Source: Bradyrhizobium sp. ISRA464 (lineage in GTDB: Bacteria > Pseudomonadota > Alphaproteobacteria > Rhizobiales > Xanthobacteraceae). From it: a stretch of 64,000 nucleotides of DNA. Below are positions 1 through 8,235 of this stretch, one piece after another. A program made the translations under genes and the position numbers. The stretch lies in NCBI RefSeq assembly GCF_029910095.1, contig NZ_CP094526.1:5766001-5830000 (forward strand). Reading direction: 5' to 3'. The number at the start of each line of letters is the position of its first letter. Positions within the stretch are counted from its first letter, which is position 1. Below the pieces are notes generated by a model, which worked only from the letters and a program-made list of their open reading frames with translations, made no database searches and had not been told where the DNA came from.

Positions 1-40
1 TGCACACGCAGCCCTCTAAACATCTGAAGAATTTAAGCTT

Positions 41-84
41 TCGCTCCAATCCATCATCGGAGCGACGGAGAATTTCCATTTCAT
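41..84 (-). pseudogene. dusA: 5' end fragment of dusA, candidate att site
   Basis: Read leftward, an ATG at 84-82 opens MKWKFSVAPMMDW, the conserved start of tRNA-dihydrouridine synthase A. The similarity then stops and the frame ends at a TAG at 18-16. The segment coding APMMDW near the dusA start is known as a recurrent integration target of islands and phages carrying tyrosine recombinases. An abrupt loss of similarity exactly there is what an attachment site would leave. The core also carries the inverted ends TCGCTCC (41-47) and GGAGCGA (59-65). I infer that an element boundary lies near 41-50; which side is the element cannot be told from this window. Confidence 0.55.
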
Positions 85-234
85 CTCAATTGCTTACCCG
101 CTACGCCGGTTCAATGCAACATGATGCTTTTGATAACCTTGCCCGTCTGATCCAACTAAAATATCGAAAACAACCCCATGCAAAGTAGCACCCCAGTTGG
201 GAGTCGTTCGTGAAGAACTGGCGCGGCGCCCGCC

Positions 235-765
235 TCAAGCGATGTTTCGAGCCGGGACGGTCTCGAAGAAGGCTCGGATGATGACACGCAAGAGCTCTGC
301 GAGCCCGAAGTTATAGCCGGCAGCGGCGAGAACAGCGTTGATGCGGTCGCCGAGGCGTCCCTTGAGATAATTTCGGTCCATGCGGTGCTCGGCCTTGACG
401 TGGCCGATGACGGGCTCGACAGCCGCGCAACGCTTCATCTCGCGACGGATGGAAGCTGTGACGCGGCGGACCTGACCCGAGATCCAGACCCTGAACCGAT
501 GCGGGTGGTTGTGACCGCGATATCCTTTGTCGACGTGGATACGGCGAGCCTCGACGCCGATGAGCTTCTCCATGTCGGCGATTACGGGACCGAGCGTGTG
601 CCCATCGAAGGGATTGCCATGCAGGGCCTTGGCATGGAGCACGAACTGGCCGCCCTTCGGAGACGTCACGGGGGTGGCGATGCTGACCTTGCAGCCGAAC
701 TCGTAGGGCGCGCGGGCTTTACCCTTGCCGATGCACTCAACCTCCGGAGCATGTAGCGCATAGAC
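235..765 (-). pseudogene. IS5-family transposase, C-terminal remnant
   Basis: An open frame ending at 235 encodes the C-terminal half of an IS5-type DDE transposase. The frame continues upstream of the first ATG at 669 to about 765 with YALHAPEVECIGKGKA, so the ATG is not the true start. Visible catalytic features are the second Asp in HVDKGYRG and the Glu region VEPVIGHVKAEHRMDRNYLKG. The N-terminal half, including the first Asp, is missing; similarity fades at the left end of the IS66 element, which probably cut it. Function is presumably lost. Confidence 0.75.
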
Positions 766-815
766 CGTACGTATCCGAGCAAGGCCGCCTTGTGAAAAGG
801 TTGGGAGCGTAGCTG

Positions 816-845
816 ACTGTCCTTATGGATGTGCATAAGGACAGT
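816..845. repeat. 12-bp perfect inverted repeat over tnpA start
   Basis: ACTGTCCTTATG (816-827) and CATAAGGACAGT (834-845) form a perfect 12-bp stem with a 6-base loop. The ATG assigned to tnpA (825-827) lies in the left arm, so the RNA hairpin would bury the start codon. Such structures can limit transposase translation; that role is inferred. Confidence 0.6.
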
Positions 846-1220
846 GCGGTGCTGAGCCGCATAGAGGTGGTGGAGACCGGTCGGCGGCGCCGGTGGACGA
901 GTGGGGAGAAGCTCCGGATCGTAGAAGAGAGCTTCGCGGGGCCACGACTGGTTTCGGCGACCGCTCGCCGGTACGGGATCTCACGCCAGCTTCTGCTGAA
1001 TTGGCGCAAGACTTTGGCCTCCAATCATGGGGCTGGAGAGGGTTCGATCGGCCCGACATTTGTCCCTGCGATAGTTGTGCCGAGCCCGCCCCCAACGACG
1101 GAAGCTGTTGAGGCAGGTCAGATTGAAATCGTAAGCGCGAAAGGGCTGCGCGTGGTCTTCGGTCCCGGCGTGGACGTCGAGGTGGTGGTTCGAATTGCTC
1201 GCGGACTGGAGCGCCGATGA
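825..1220 (+). CDS. tnpA: IS66 accessory protein TnpA
   Basis: A 131-residue protein with the helix-turn-helix typical of IS66 TnpA: RRRWTSGEKLRIVEES followed by SATARRYGISRQLLLNWR (about residues 20-60). The family's role is DNA binding during transposition. The stop overlaps the tnpB start by 4 bases, the usual translational coupling in IS66 elements. The first residues MDVHKDSAV are unusual for the family; the ATG at 825 sits inside a hairpin, and a later start before RIEVVE is possible. Confidence 0.8.
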   Translation: MDVHKDSAVLSRIEVVETGRRRRWTSGEKLRIVEESFAGPRLVSATARRYGISRQLLLNWRKTLASNHGAGEGSIGPTFVPAIVVPSPPPTTEAVEAGQIEIVSAKGLRVVFGPGVDVEVVVRIARGLERR

Positions 1221-1564
1221 TCCCGATCCCGACGGGCGTGCGGGTGTGGCTGGCGACGGGCTACACGGATATGCGCAGAGGCTTCCCCTCCTTGGCGCTG
1301 CAGGTTCAGGAAGTGCTTGGTCAGGACGCGCTGGGCGGCCACTTATTCTGCTTCCGCGGTCGCAGAGGTGACCTGCTGAAGGTGATTTGGCACGACTCCC
1401 AGGGAGCCTGCCTATTTACGAAACGTTTGGAGCGGGGGCGATTTATTTGGCCTTCGGCGGTAGATGGCGCGGTATCGATCTCGCCGGCGCAGTTGTCTTA
1501 CTTGCTGTCCGGCATCGACTGGAGGCATCCTCAAGAAACTCAACGTCCGACGCGGGTCGGATAG
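1217..1564 (+). CDS. tnpB: IS66 accessory protein TnpB (IS66 Orf2)
   Basis: A 115-residue protein matching IS66 Orf2: GVRVWLATGYTDMRRGF at the N-terminus, then HLFCFRGRRGDLLKVIWHD and ERGRFIWP. This is the full usual length for the family. It overlaps tnpA by 4 bases (ATGA) and precedes tnpC by 46 bases. It is required for transposition in studied IS66 elements, though its biochemical role is not settled. Confidence 0.85.
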   Translation: MIPIPTGVRVWLATGYTDMRRGFPSLALQVQEVLGQDALGGHLFCFRGRRGDLLKVIWHDSQGACLFTKRLERGRFIWPSAVDGAVSISPAQLSYLLSGIDWRHPQETQRPTRVG

Positions 1565-1610
1565 TCGTTTTACGGTTTGAATCTGCGGCTTGATCTGATT
1601 CAATGGCTTC

Positions 1611-2810
1611 ATGATATCGAAGCCGGACGATCTTCCATCGGACCTTGAGAGTGCCCTGGCGGCGCTGCAGGCCGAGCGTGAAGCGCGGCTACACGCCGAG
1701 GCGGTGGCGGCCAGTGCGCGGGCGGAGCTGTCAGACAACGAGGCGCTGATCGCGCATCTGGAGCTGCGGATCGAGAAGCTCAAACGCGAACTGTACGGAC
1801 CGCGCTCCGAGCGCACGGCGCGGCTGCTCGAGCAGCTGGAATTGGAGCTCGAAGAACTCGTCACCACGGCGAGCGAGGATGAGCTTGCCGCGCAGGCCGC
1901 GGCGGCGAAGACGCAGACCGTGCGCGCCTTCACGCGCAAGCGGCCGGTGCGCAAGCCATGGCCGGATGACATCGAACACGAGCGCGTCGTCATTGAGGCT
2001 CCAACGAGCTGCGCCTGTTGCGGCGGATCTCGGCTGGCGAAGATCGGCGAGGACGTGACCAAGACGCTGGAGGAGATCCCGCGTCGCTTCAAGGTGATCG
2101 AGACGGTGCGCGAGAAGTTCACCTGCCGCGATTGCGAGAAGATCACCCAGCCGCCGGCGCCGTTCCATGCCACGCCGCGCGGCTTCATCGGCCCGCAGTT
2201 GCTTGCGACGATCCTGTTCGACAAGTTCGGCATGCATATCCCGCTCAACCGCCAGAGCGCGCGCTTCAAAAGCGAGGGGATCGACTTGCCGCTGTCGACG
2301 CTGGCCGATCAGGTTGGTCACGGGACCTTCGCCGTCATGCCGCTCTTCCACCTGATCGAGCGCCATGTGCTCTCTGCCGAGCGCCTTCATGGCGATGACA
2401 CCACCATCCGTATCCTGGCAAAGGGCAAGTGCACGACCGGGCGGATCTGGACTTATGTGCGGGATGACCGGCCCTTCGCCGGGCCTGCGCCGCCGGCGGC
2501 GGTCTATTACGCCTCGAGCGACCGACGAGGCGAGCATCCCCAGAAGCATCTGGCCGCCTTCGGTGGTATCCTGCAAGCCGATTGCTACAGCGGCTTCGAA
2601 CCGCTGTTCGACCCGCAGAAGAAGGTGCGGCCGATTACGCCGGCATTTTGCTTTGCCCATGCACGGCGGGGCTTCTTCGAACTGGCTGACATCGAGAAAA
2701 ATGCCCGGGAAGGTAACAAGGGCAAACCGGTCTCTCCGATCGCGCTGGATGCGGTCAGACGCCTCGAACGGAGGGTCGCTTGCTTCGTTGTTGAGGGAGG
2801 TGTCTCGTGA
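1611..2810 (+). pseudogene. tnpC: IS66 transposase TnpC, C-terminally truncated
   Basis: This 399-residue frame begins like a normal IS66 TnpC. It has an N-terminal coiled coil (about 15-75), a zinc-binding segment with CACCGG and CRDCEK, and a DDE core with Asp262 (LHGDDTT) and Asp324 (DCYSGF). Family members run to roughly 510-540 residues. After LDAVRRLE the sequence changes to an unrelated tail and stops, so the region expected to carry the catalytic Glu is gone. It should be inactive. Confidence 0.8.
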
Positions 2811-3064
2811 CCGTTAGCTCTCTTCAAAAGCCCGGTCGGCACGCTTGGAAATTTTCGCAGTCTTTGGTGACGTTTTCTCAGCTTTTGCCGGACTGTCCAA
2901 CGGCTGAATTTTCGCTTGACGCGGAAGCGGGACAATAATGTAATACGATATAACTTGGCGGACTGTTTAAGAAGCTGATCCGCCCAAGCAAGATAGACTT
3001 GCAAAATGAAAATGAGGAACCCAGCGCGGACCATTGCGCGCGAGAGCTGAGGGAGAGCACTGGC

Positions 3065-3271
3065 ATGTCCAGGCTGAAGATCCGCATCGACCAGGACAAG
3101 TGCCAGGGTCACGCCCGCTGCAAATCACTCGCCCCTGAACTGTTCGAGCTCGACGAATACGGTAACGCCCATGAAGTCGGCGACGGATCCGTCCCGGCCG
3201 GGCTCGAGGACAAGGCGTGGCTCGCGCAGACCAACTGTCCGGAAATCGCGATCGAGGTCACCGAGGAGTAG
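3065..3271 (+). CDS. P450-type ferredoxin, likely 3Fe-4S
   Basis: A 68-residue ferredoxin of the small acidic kind that donates electrons to bacterial P450s. Cluster ligands are seen in DKCQGHARCKSLAP and TNCPE: three cysteines, with a non-Cys residue at the position usual for a fourth, which suggests a 3Fe-4S cluster. The ATG at 3065 is chosen over an upstream in-frame ATG at 2999 because the protein then starts like its relatives (MSRLKIRIDQDKC). It lies 71 bases before the P450 gene on the same strand, so the two probably form one transcription unit and a redox pair. Confidence 0.85.
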   Translation: MSRLKIRIDQDKCQGHARCKSLAPELFELDEYGNAHEVGDGSVPAGLEDKAWLAQTNCPEIAIEVTEE

Positions 3272-3342
3272 CCGCGGCCGAGAGGCACGCAGCATTCCAT
3301 AAAGCCGACCAGCGTTTGAACGAACGAGAAGGAAACGAGCCG

Positions 3343-4569
3343 ATGTCCGATTCCCCGTCCGCAAGCTATCTGCCCGAGCATCCCCCAGTCACCGACTGGG
3401 TCAACGATTTCGACCATACTGATCCGACCTGGACCGAGAACCCGTTCCCGATCTGGGAGGAACTGCGCGCGGCTTCGCCCGTCGTGCACACCGAGCGTTT
3501 CCTCGGCTGCTACATGCCGACCACCTATCAGGCGGTGAAGGAGATCGCCTACGACACCGAGCACTTTTCCTCCCGCCGCGTGATCGTGCGCGACGTCCGC
3601 CCCGACATCACGGCCAAGGCGCCGCCGATCACCTCCGACCCGCCGGAGCACAAGCCGGCCAAGCAGTTGCTGCTGCCGCCGTTCACGCCCGATGCGATGA
3701 AGAAGCTGGAGCCGCGGGTGCGCGCGATCTGCAACGAGCTGATCGACGAGTTCGTCAATGACGGCCAGTGCGACGCCGCGGCGCGCTACACCAAGCACAT
3801 CCCGGTGCGCGCGATCGCCCACATGCTCGGCATTCCCGAAAAGGATGGCGACCTCTTCATCAAGTGGATTCACCAGATCCTCGAGCTCGGCATCAAGGAC
3901 GACAACGAGCTGATGACGGCCGTGCGCGAGATGACCGGCTACTTCATGACCCATCTCGAGCAGCGCAAGCAGCAGCCGGGCGACGACCTGATCTCGGCGC
4001 TGATGCAGGCGAAGGGACCGGGCGGTCAACCGCTTTCCGACGATCATGTGCTCGGCTCGCTGCGGCTGCTCCTGATCGCGGGCATCGACACCACGTGGAG
4101 CGCGATTGGCTCCTCGCTCTGGCACCTGGCCCGGACGCCGTCCGATCGCGAACGCCTGATTGCGGAACCCAGCTTGATCCCTACCGCGATCGAGGAATTC
4201 CTGCGCGCCTATTCGCCAGTGACGATGGCGCGCGAGGTGATGAAGGAGACCACGATCAGCGGTTGCTCGGTGAAAGCGGGCAACATGGTGCTGCTGTCGT
4301 TCCCGGCCGCCAACCGCGACCCCGCCATGTTCCCCGACGCCGATAAGGTGGTGATCGATCGCAAGGAGAACCGCCATGCGGCCTTCGGCCTCGGCATCCA
4401 CCGCTGCGTCGGGTCCAACCTGGCGCGGATGGAGATGACGGTGGCGATCGAGGAGTGGCTGAAGCGGATTCCGGATTTCCGCCTCGACCCGGCCGGCAGG
4501 GTCACCTGGTCGGAAGGCACGGTCCGCGGTCCGCGTCAACTGCCAATGCTGTTCGGCAGGAACGCCTGA
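3343..4569 (+). CDS. Cytochrome P450 monooxygenase
   Basis: A 408-residue soluble class I P450. The heme-binding loop is FGLGIHRCVG with the thiolate Cys at residue 355. The I-helix oxygen-activation motif AGIDTT is at about 246-251, and the ExxR helix lies in the segment after PTAIEEFLR. The ATG at 3343 follows GGAAACGAGCC and removes a spurious 42-residue extension. With the ferredoxin upstream, substrate hydroxylation is expected; a reductase is not in the window. The substrate cannot be told. The MHS transporter downstream may import a related organic acid, which is inference. Confidence 0.9.
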   Translation: MSDSPSASYLPEHPPVTDWVNDFDHTDPTWTENPFPIWEELRAASPVVHTERFLGCYMPTTYQAVKEIAYDTEHFSSRRVIVRDVRPDITAKAPPITSDPPEHKPAKQLLLPPFTPDAMKKLEPRVRAICNELIDEFVNDGQCDAAARYTKHIPVRAIAHMLGIPEKDGDLFIKWIHQILELGIKDDNELMTAVREMTGYFMTHLEQRKQQPGDDLISALMQAKGPGGQPLSDDHVLGSLRLLLIAGIDTTWSAIGSSLWHLARTPSDRERLIAEPSLIPTAIEEFLRAYSPVTMAREVMKETTISGCSVKAGNMVLLSFPAANRDPAMFPDADKVVIDRKENRHAAFGLGIHRCVGSNLARMEMTVAIEEWLKRIPDFRLDPAGRVTWSEGTVRGPRQLPMLFGRNA

Positions 4570-4654
4570 GGTCATCCGCGACCGGTTACATCGTGCCCGC
4601 CAAATGAGGTAGCTTGGCCCCGGAATTGAGCCAAAGAGTCCGGGAGGCTACGCT

Positions 4655-5977
4655 ATGTCCGATCAAACCGCTCAGCCCGCGAGCGATCATCTCGACATCC
4701 ACGACGTGGAGCGGCGGGTGAAGGCGATCTTCATCGGCTCGGTCGGCAATCTCGTCGAGTGGTATGACTTTTACGCCTATACGGCGTTCGCACTCTATTT
4801 CGCGCCCGCGTTCTTTCCGCACAGCGACCCCGTGGTCCAGCAGCTCAACGCGGCGGTGCTGTTCGCGGCCACCTTCCTGATGCGCCCGCTCGGTGGCTGG
4901 CTGTTCGGCTTTATCGCCGACCGCTACGGCCGCCGCCTGTCGCTGACCGTTTCGGTGGTCTGCATGTGCTTCGGCTCGCTGATCATCGCGGTGACGCCGA
5001 CCTACGAGACCATCGGCTTTGCCGCGCCGGCGATCCTGGCGCTGGCGCGCATCATCGAGGGCTTGAGCCTGGGTGGCGAGTATGGTGCGAGCGCCACGTA
5101 TCTCAGCGAGGTGGCCGACGCCAAGCACCGCGGCTTCTATTCCAGCTTCCAGTACGTCACGCTGATCGGCGGCCAGCTCACTGCGATCATCGTCCTGTTG
5201 CTGCTGCAGAAGGTGTTCCTGACGCCGGAGGAACTGAAGGCGTGGGGCTGGCGAATTCCCTTCGTGATCGGGGCGATGCTCGCAATCTTCGCCGCGGTGA
5301 TGCGCCGCAGCCTGCACGAGACCGAGGCCTTCATCGAAGCCAAGAAAGTCTCGAAGCCGACCGGCTCGATCGTGGCACTGTTGAACTATCCCCGCGAGCT
5401 GCTGCTGGTGGTCGGGCTCACCGCGGGCGGCACCGCGGCGTTCTACACCTTCACCACCTACATGCAGACATTCGTGAAGCTCTCGGTCGGCCTGACCGAA
5501 GACCAGACCACCTTCGTGATCTTCGGCTCGCTGATCTTCGCCACCATCCTGCAGCCGACCTATGGCGCGATCTCCGATCACATCGGCCGCAAGCCGCTGC
5601 TGATCTTCTTTGGCGTCGCCGGCACGCTGGCGACGGTCCCCATCCTGACCACATTGAAGGAGAGCAAGTCACCGTTGATCGCGTTCCTCCTGATCTGCGG
5701 CGCGTGGACCTTCGTCGCCGGCTATACATCGATCAACGCGATCGTGAAGGCCGAGCTGTTCCCGACCAATGTGCGTGCGCTGGGTGTCGGCCTGCCCTAC
5801 GCGATCACCGTGTCGGTGTTCGGCGGCACCGCACCGGCGGTCGCACTTTATTTCAAGAGCATCGGGCATGAGGATTGGTTCTATTACTATCTCAGCGGCA
5901 TGATCTTCCTGTCGCTCCTGATCTATGCGACCATGCGCGACACCAAGCATGACTCCGCGATGCATCGCCACGAGTGA
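4655..5977 (+). CDS. MFS transporter, metabolite:H+ symporter (MHS) family
   Basis: A 440-residue inner-membrane protein with 12 predicted hydrophobic segments. The signature FIADRYGRRLSL lies between segments 2 and 3, and the N-terminal GNLVEWYDFYAYTAFALYF is diagnostic of the MHS group (ProP, KgtP, ShiA relatives). Members import organic acids, osmolytes or aromatic acids with protons. Substrate is not identifiable. AGTCCGGGAGGCTACGCT upstream gives a clear ribosome site for the ATG. The stop lies 10 bases before the start of the next gene. Confidence 0.87.
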   Translation: MSDQTAQPASDHLDIHDVERRVKAIFIGSVGNLVEWYDFYAYTAFALYFAPAFFPHSDPVVQQLNAAVLFAATFLMRPLGGWLFGFIADRYGRRLSLTVSVVCMCFGSLIIAVTPTYETIGFAAPAILALARIIEGLSLGGEYGASATYLSEVADAKHRGFYSSFQYVTLIGGQLTAIIVLLLLQKVFLTPEELKAWGWRIPFVIGAMLAIFAAVMRRSLHETEAFIEAKKVSKPTGSIVALLNYPRELLLVVGLTAGGTAAFYTFTTYMQTFVKLSVGLTEDQTTFVIFGSLIFATILQPTYGAISDHIGRKPLLIFFGVAGTLATVPILTTLKESKSPLIAFLLICGAWTFVAGYTSINAIVKAELFPTNVRALGVGLPYAITVSVFGGTAPAVALYFKSIGHEDWFYYYLSGMIFLSLLIYATMRDTKHDSAMHRHE

Positions 5978-5987
5978 CGACAAGCTG

Positions 5988-6653
5988 ATGACCGACGACC
6001 CTGAGCCCCCTGCCGAGAGCAAGCTGACGCGCAGCAAGCAGCGCTGGGCGCGCGAGGGCAAATTCCTCACCGGCAAGGTTACCCGGCCCGACGAGCAGCG
6101 CCTGCCGCCGGGCCAGCACCTGACGCGAGATTGGCCGGTGCTCGACCTAGGCCTGACGCCCAATATCCCGCACGCGCGCTGGCGGCTCGATGTCTATGGC
6201 CCGGTCGAGCACACGATCTACTGGACGTGGGAGCAGTTCCTCGCGCAGCCGCAGACGCAGTTCGTCTCCGACATCCATTGCGTCACCACATGGTCGCGCT
6301 ACGACAACCAGTGGGAGGGACTTGCCACGCGCGACCTGCTCGCCGCCTGCCAGCCTCGCGAGGATGCGCGCTTCGTCGTGCTGCATTCCTATGACGGCTA
6401 TACGACGAACCTCTTACTCGAGGACTTCGCCGCGGAGGACGCGTTATTGGCCCATCGCTGGTCCGGCCAGCCGCTCGAGCAGGAGCATGGCGGTCCGGTG
6501 CGGCTCGTCGTGCCGCATCTCTATTTCTGGAAGAGTGCCAAGTGGCTGCAGCGCATCGAATTCCTGACCGAGGACGCGCCGGGCTATTGGGAAGTGCGCG
6601 GCTATCACAGCCGCGGCGATCCCTGGGCCGAACAGCGCTATTCTGGCGACTGA
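5988..6653 (+). CDS. Sulfite oxidase-like molybdopterin oxidoreductase
   Basis: A 221-residue protein of the oxidoreductase molybdopterin-binding fold, similar to YuiH-type sulfite oxidase-like proteins. The presumed Mo-coordinating cysteine is in DIHCVTTWS (residue 98). The C-terminal KSAKWLQRIEFL and GYWEVRGYHSRGDPW are family features. No signal peptide is seen, so it may be cytoplasmic. The ATG at 5988 is preferred over one at 5925, which would lie inside the MHS gene. The physiological substrate of this subgroup is unknown. Confidence 0.8.
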   Translation: MTDDPEPPAESKLTRSKQRWAREGKFLTGKVTRPDEQRLPPGQHLTRDWPVLDLGLTPNIPHARWRLDVYGPVEHTIYWTWEQFLAQPQTQFVSDIHCVTTWSRYDNQWEGLATRDLLAACQPREDARFVVLHSYDGYTTNLLLEDFAAEDALLAHRWSGQPLEQEHGGPVRLVVPHLYFWKSAKWLQRIEFLTEDAPGYWEVRGYHSRGDPWAEQRYSGD

Positions 6654-6684
6654 GCTTCACGGATGGTGAAGTTGGACCGATGGC

Positions 6685-6805
6685 TTCATCCTTCGAGACG
6701 CGGCGATGCGGCCGCTCCTCAGGATGAGGTCGTCCATCGAGCAAGGTTTCAGACCCTCGTGGTGAGGAGCGCGGCAACGCCATGTATCTCGAACCACGAG
6801 GCCAT
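6685..6805. repeat. Interspersed palindromic repeat, family 2, copy 1
   Basis: A degenerate palindromic stretch containing CATCCTTCGAGACGC, GCTCCTCAGGATGAGG and CTCGTGGTGAGGAGCGC. The same words occur at 17279-17379 in the paa operon. It fits the intergenic repeat type common in Bradyrhizobium genomes and covers most of the gap before the hydrolase-OsmC gene. Confidence 0.55.
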
Positions 6806-6826
6806 GGATGGCAAAGGAGAACCATC

Positions 6827-8050
6827 GTGCCGCACGAACGCTTTCAATTCACCGGCTCGGAGGGCCACCAGCTCGCAGCGGCGCTTGACACGCCCGATGG
6901 CCCGATCGAGGCCTATGCGCTGTTCGCGCATTGCTTCACCTGCGGCAAGGACGTACTCGCCGCGAAACGCATCGCGGTCGCGCTTGCCGCCAAGGGCATC
7001 GCAACCCTGCGGTTCGACTTCACCGGGCTCGGCTCCAGCGAAGGCGATTTCGCCAACTCGACCTTCTCGTCGAATGTCGCCGATCTCGTCCGCGCCGCCG
7101 ACCATCTGCGCGAGACACGCGCGGCGCCGGCGATCCTGATCGGCCACAGCCTCGGCGGCGCGGCGATCCTCGCGGCGGCCGGGCAGGTTCCGGAAGCGAA
7201 AGCGGTCGTCACCATCGCTGCGCCGTCCGATCCCGCCCATGTCACGCATCTCTTCAAGGACAAGCTCGACGACATTCGCGCACAGGGCGAGGTCGAGGTG
7301 TCGCTGGCCGGCCGCCCGTTCCGCATCAAGCGGGAATTCCTCGACGACGTCGCCGAGCAGAACCTGATGGCGCAGGTGACCAGGCTGCACAAGGCGATCC
7401 TGATCATGCACTCGCCGACCGACGACACCGTCGGCATCGAGAACGCCACCCACATCTTCGTCGCGGCGAGGCACCCGAAGAGTTTCGTCTCGCTTGCCGG
7501 CTCCGATCATCTCCTGAGCGGCAAGCAGGACGCAGCCTATGTCGCCGACATCATTGCCGCCTGGGTCGAGCGCTATGTCGAGCTCGCAGCGCCGGAACCG
7601 GCAGCAGATACGGGCACCGCCCCGCGCAACGTCGTGGTGCAAGAGACCAGGGCCAGCAAGTTTCAGCAGATTGTCACCACGGGTCCACACCGGATGCTGG
7701 CCGACGAACCGGTGGCCGTTGGCGGCCAAGATACCGGCCCGGGACCTTACGATTTTGTGCTGGCTGGGCTCGGCGCCTGCACCTCGATGACCATGCGCAT
7801 GTATGCCGACCGCAAATCGCTGCCGCTCGATCGCGTCACCGTGACGCTGACGCACAGCAAGATCTATGCGAAGGATTGCGCGGAGTGCGAGACGCGCGAG
7901 GGCATGCTCGATCAGATCGACCGCGTCATACGGATCGAGGGCACGCTCGATGATGACCAGCGCAAGCGGCTGATGGAGATCGCCGACAAGTGCCCGGTGC
8001 ACAAGACCCTGACGTCGGAGGTACGGATCGTCACCAAGGCGGCGGAATAA
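6827..8050 (+). CDS. Alpha/beta hydrolase-OsmC fusion protein
   Basis: A 407-residue two-domain protein. Residues 1-250 form an alpha/beta hydrolase with nucleophile Ser108 in GHSLGG and a late His in GSDHLL. Residues about 270-400 form an OsmC/Ohr-like domain with its redox cysteines in LAGLGACTSM and DKCPVH. OsmC proteins reduce organic hydroperoxides. The fusion is a recurring bifunctional architecture whose natural substrate is not established. The GTG at 6827 is chosen because AAAGGAGA ends 6 bases before it; the ATG at 6782 lies in a repeat. Confidence 0.87.
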   Translation: MPHERFQFTGSEGHQLAAALDTPDGPIEAYALFAHCFTCGKDVLAAKRIAVALAAKGIATLRFDFTGLGSSEGDFANSTFSSNVADLVRAADHLRETRAAPAILIGHSLGGAAILAAAGQVPEAKAVVTIAAPSDPAHVTHLFKDKLDDIRAQGEVEVSLAGRPFRIKREFLDDVAEQNLMAQVTRLHKAILIMHSPTDDTVGIENATHIFVAARHPKSFVSLAGSDHLLSGKQDAAYVADIIAAWVERYVELAAPEPAADTGTAPRNVVVQETRASKFQQIVTTGPHRMLADEPVAVGGQDTGPGPYDFVLAGLGACTSMTMRMYADRKSLPLDRVTVTLTHSKIYAKDCAECETREGMLDQIDRVIRIEGTLDDDQRKRLMEIADKCPVHKTLTSEVRIVTKAAE

Positions 8051-8111
8051 TCAATCTAGCCTACTGCGCCACAGGCTCCTCACAGGAGGTGGTGCGCACC
8101 GCTGCACCCAC

Positions 8112-8194
8112 GTCATTGCGAGCGAAGCGACGCAATCCATAGCGCCGCAAACGGAGAAATGGATTGCTTCGTCGCTATCGCTCCTCGCAATGAC
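8112..8194. repeat. Bradyrhizobium-type palindromic repeat, family 1, copy 1
   Basis: GTCATTGCGAGCGAAGCGA at the left and its complement ending GCTCCTCGCAATGAC at the right enclose ATCCAT...ATGGAT. This is a long imperfect hairpin of about 83 bases between convergent genes. Copies 2 and 3 lie at 15855-15939 and 22125-22202. Confidence 0.85.
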
Positions 8195-8235
8195 AGCGTT
8201 GCAAAGTGTCACAGGATGAGGGGAACGCGGCGGAG

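Larger units (their letters stand above)
803..2812 (+). mobile_element. IS66-family insertion sequence, right end lost
   Basis: Three co-directional genes in the standard IS66 order tnpA, tnpB, tnpC lie here. The left terminus is probably in the GGGAGCGTAGCTGAC stretch near 803-815, directly after the IS5 remnant. The right end cannot be placed because tnpC loses its C-terminal third near 2775. This is therefore a decayed, immobile copy. Confidence 0.75.

Noticed and set aside
3109..4575. Long minus-strand open frame (488 codons) opposite the P450
   Set aside because: Arg/His-rich composition without family resemblance; it mirrors the GC-rich codon pattern of the P450 gene on the other strand.
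4586..5581. Minus-strand open frame opposite the MHS transporter
   Set aside because: Gln/Arg/His-rich antisense shadow; the plus-strand gene has clear transporter signatures.
6749..8002. Minus-strand frame opposite the hydrolase-OsmC gene
   Set aside because: Antisense shadow with no recognisable motif.
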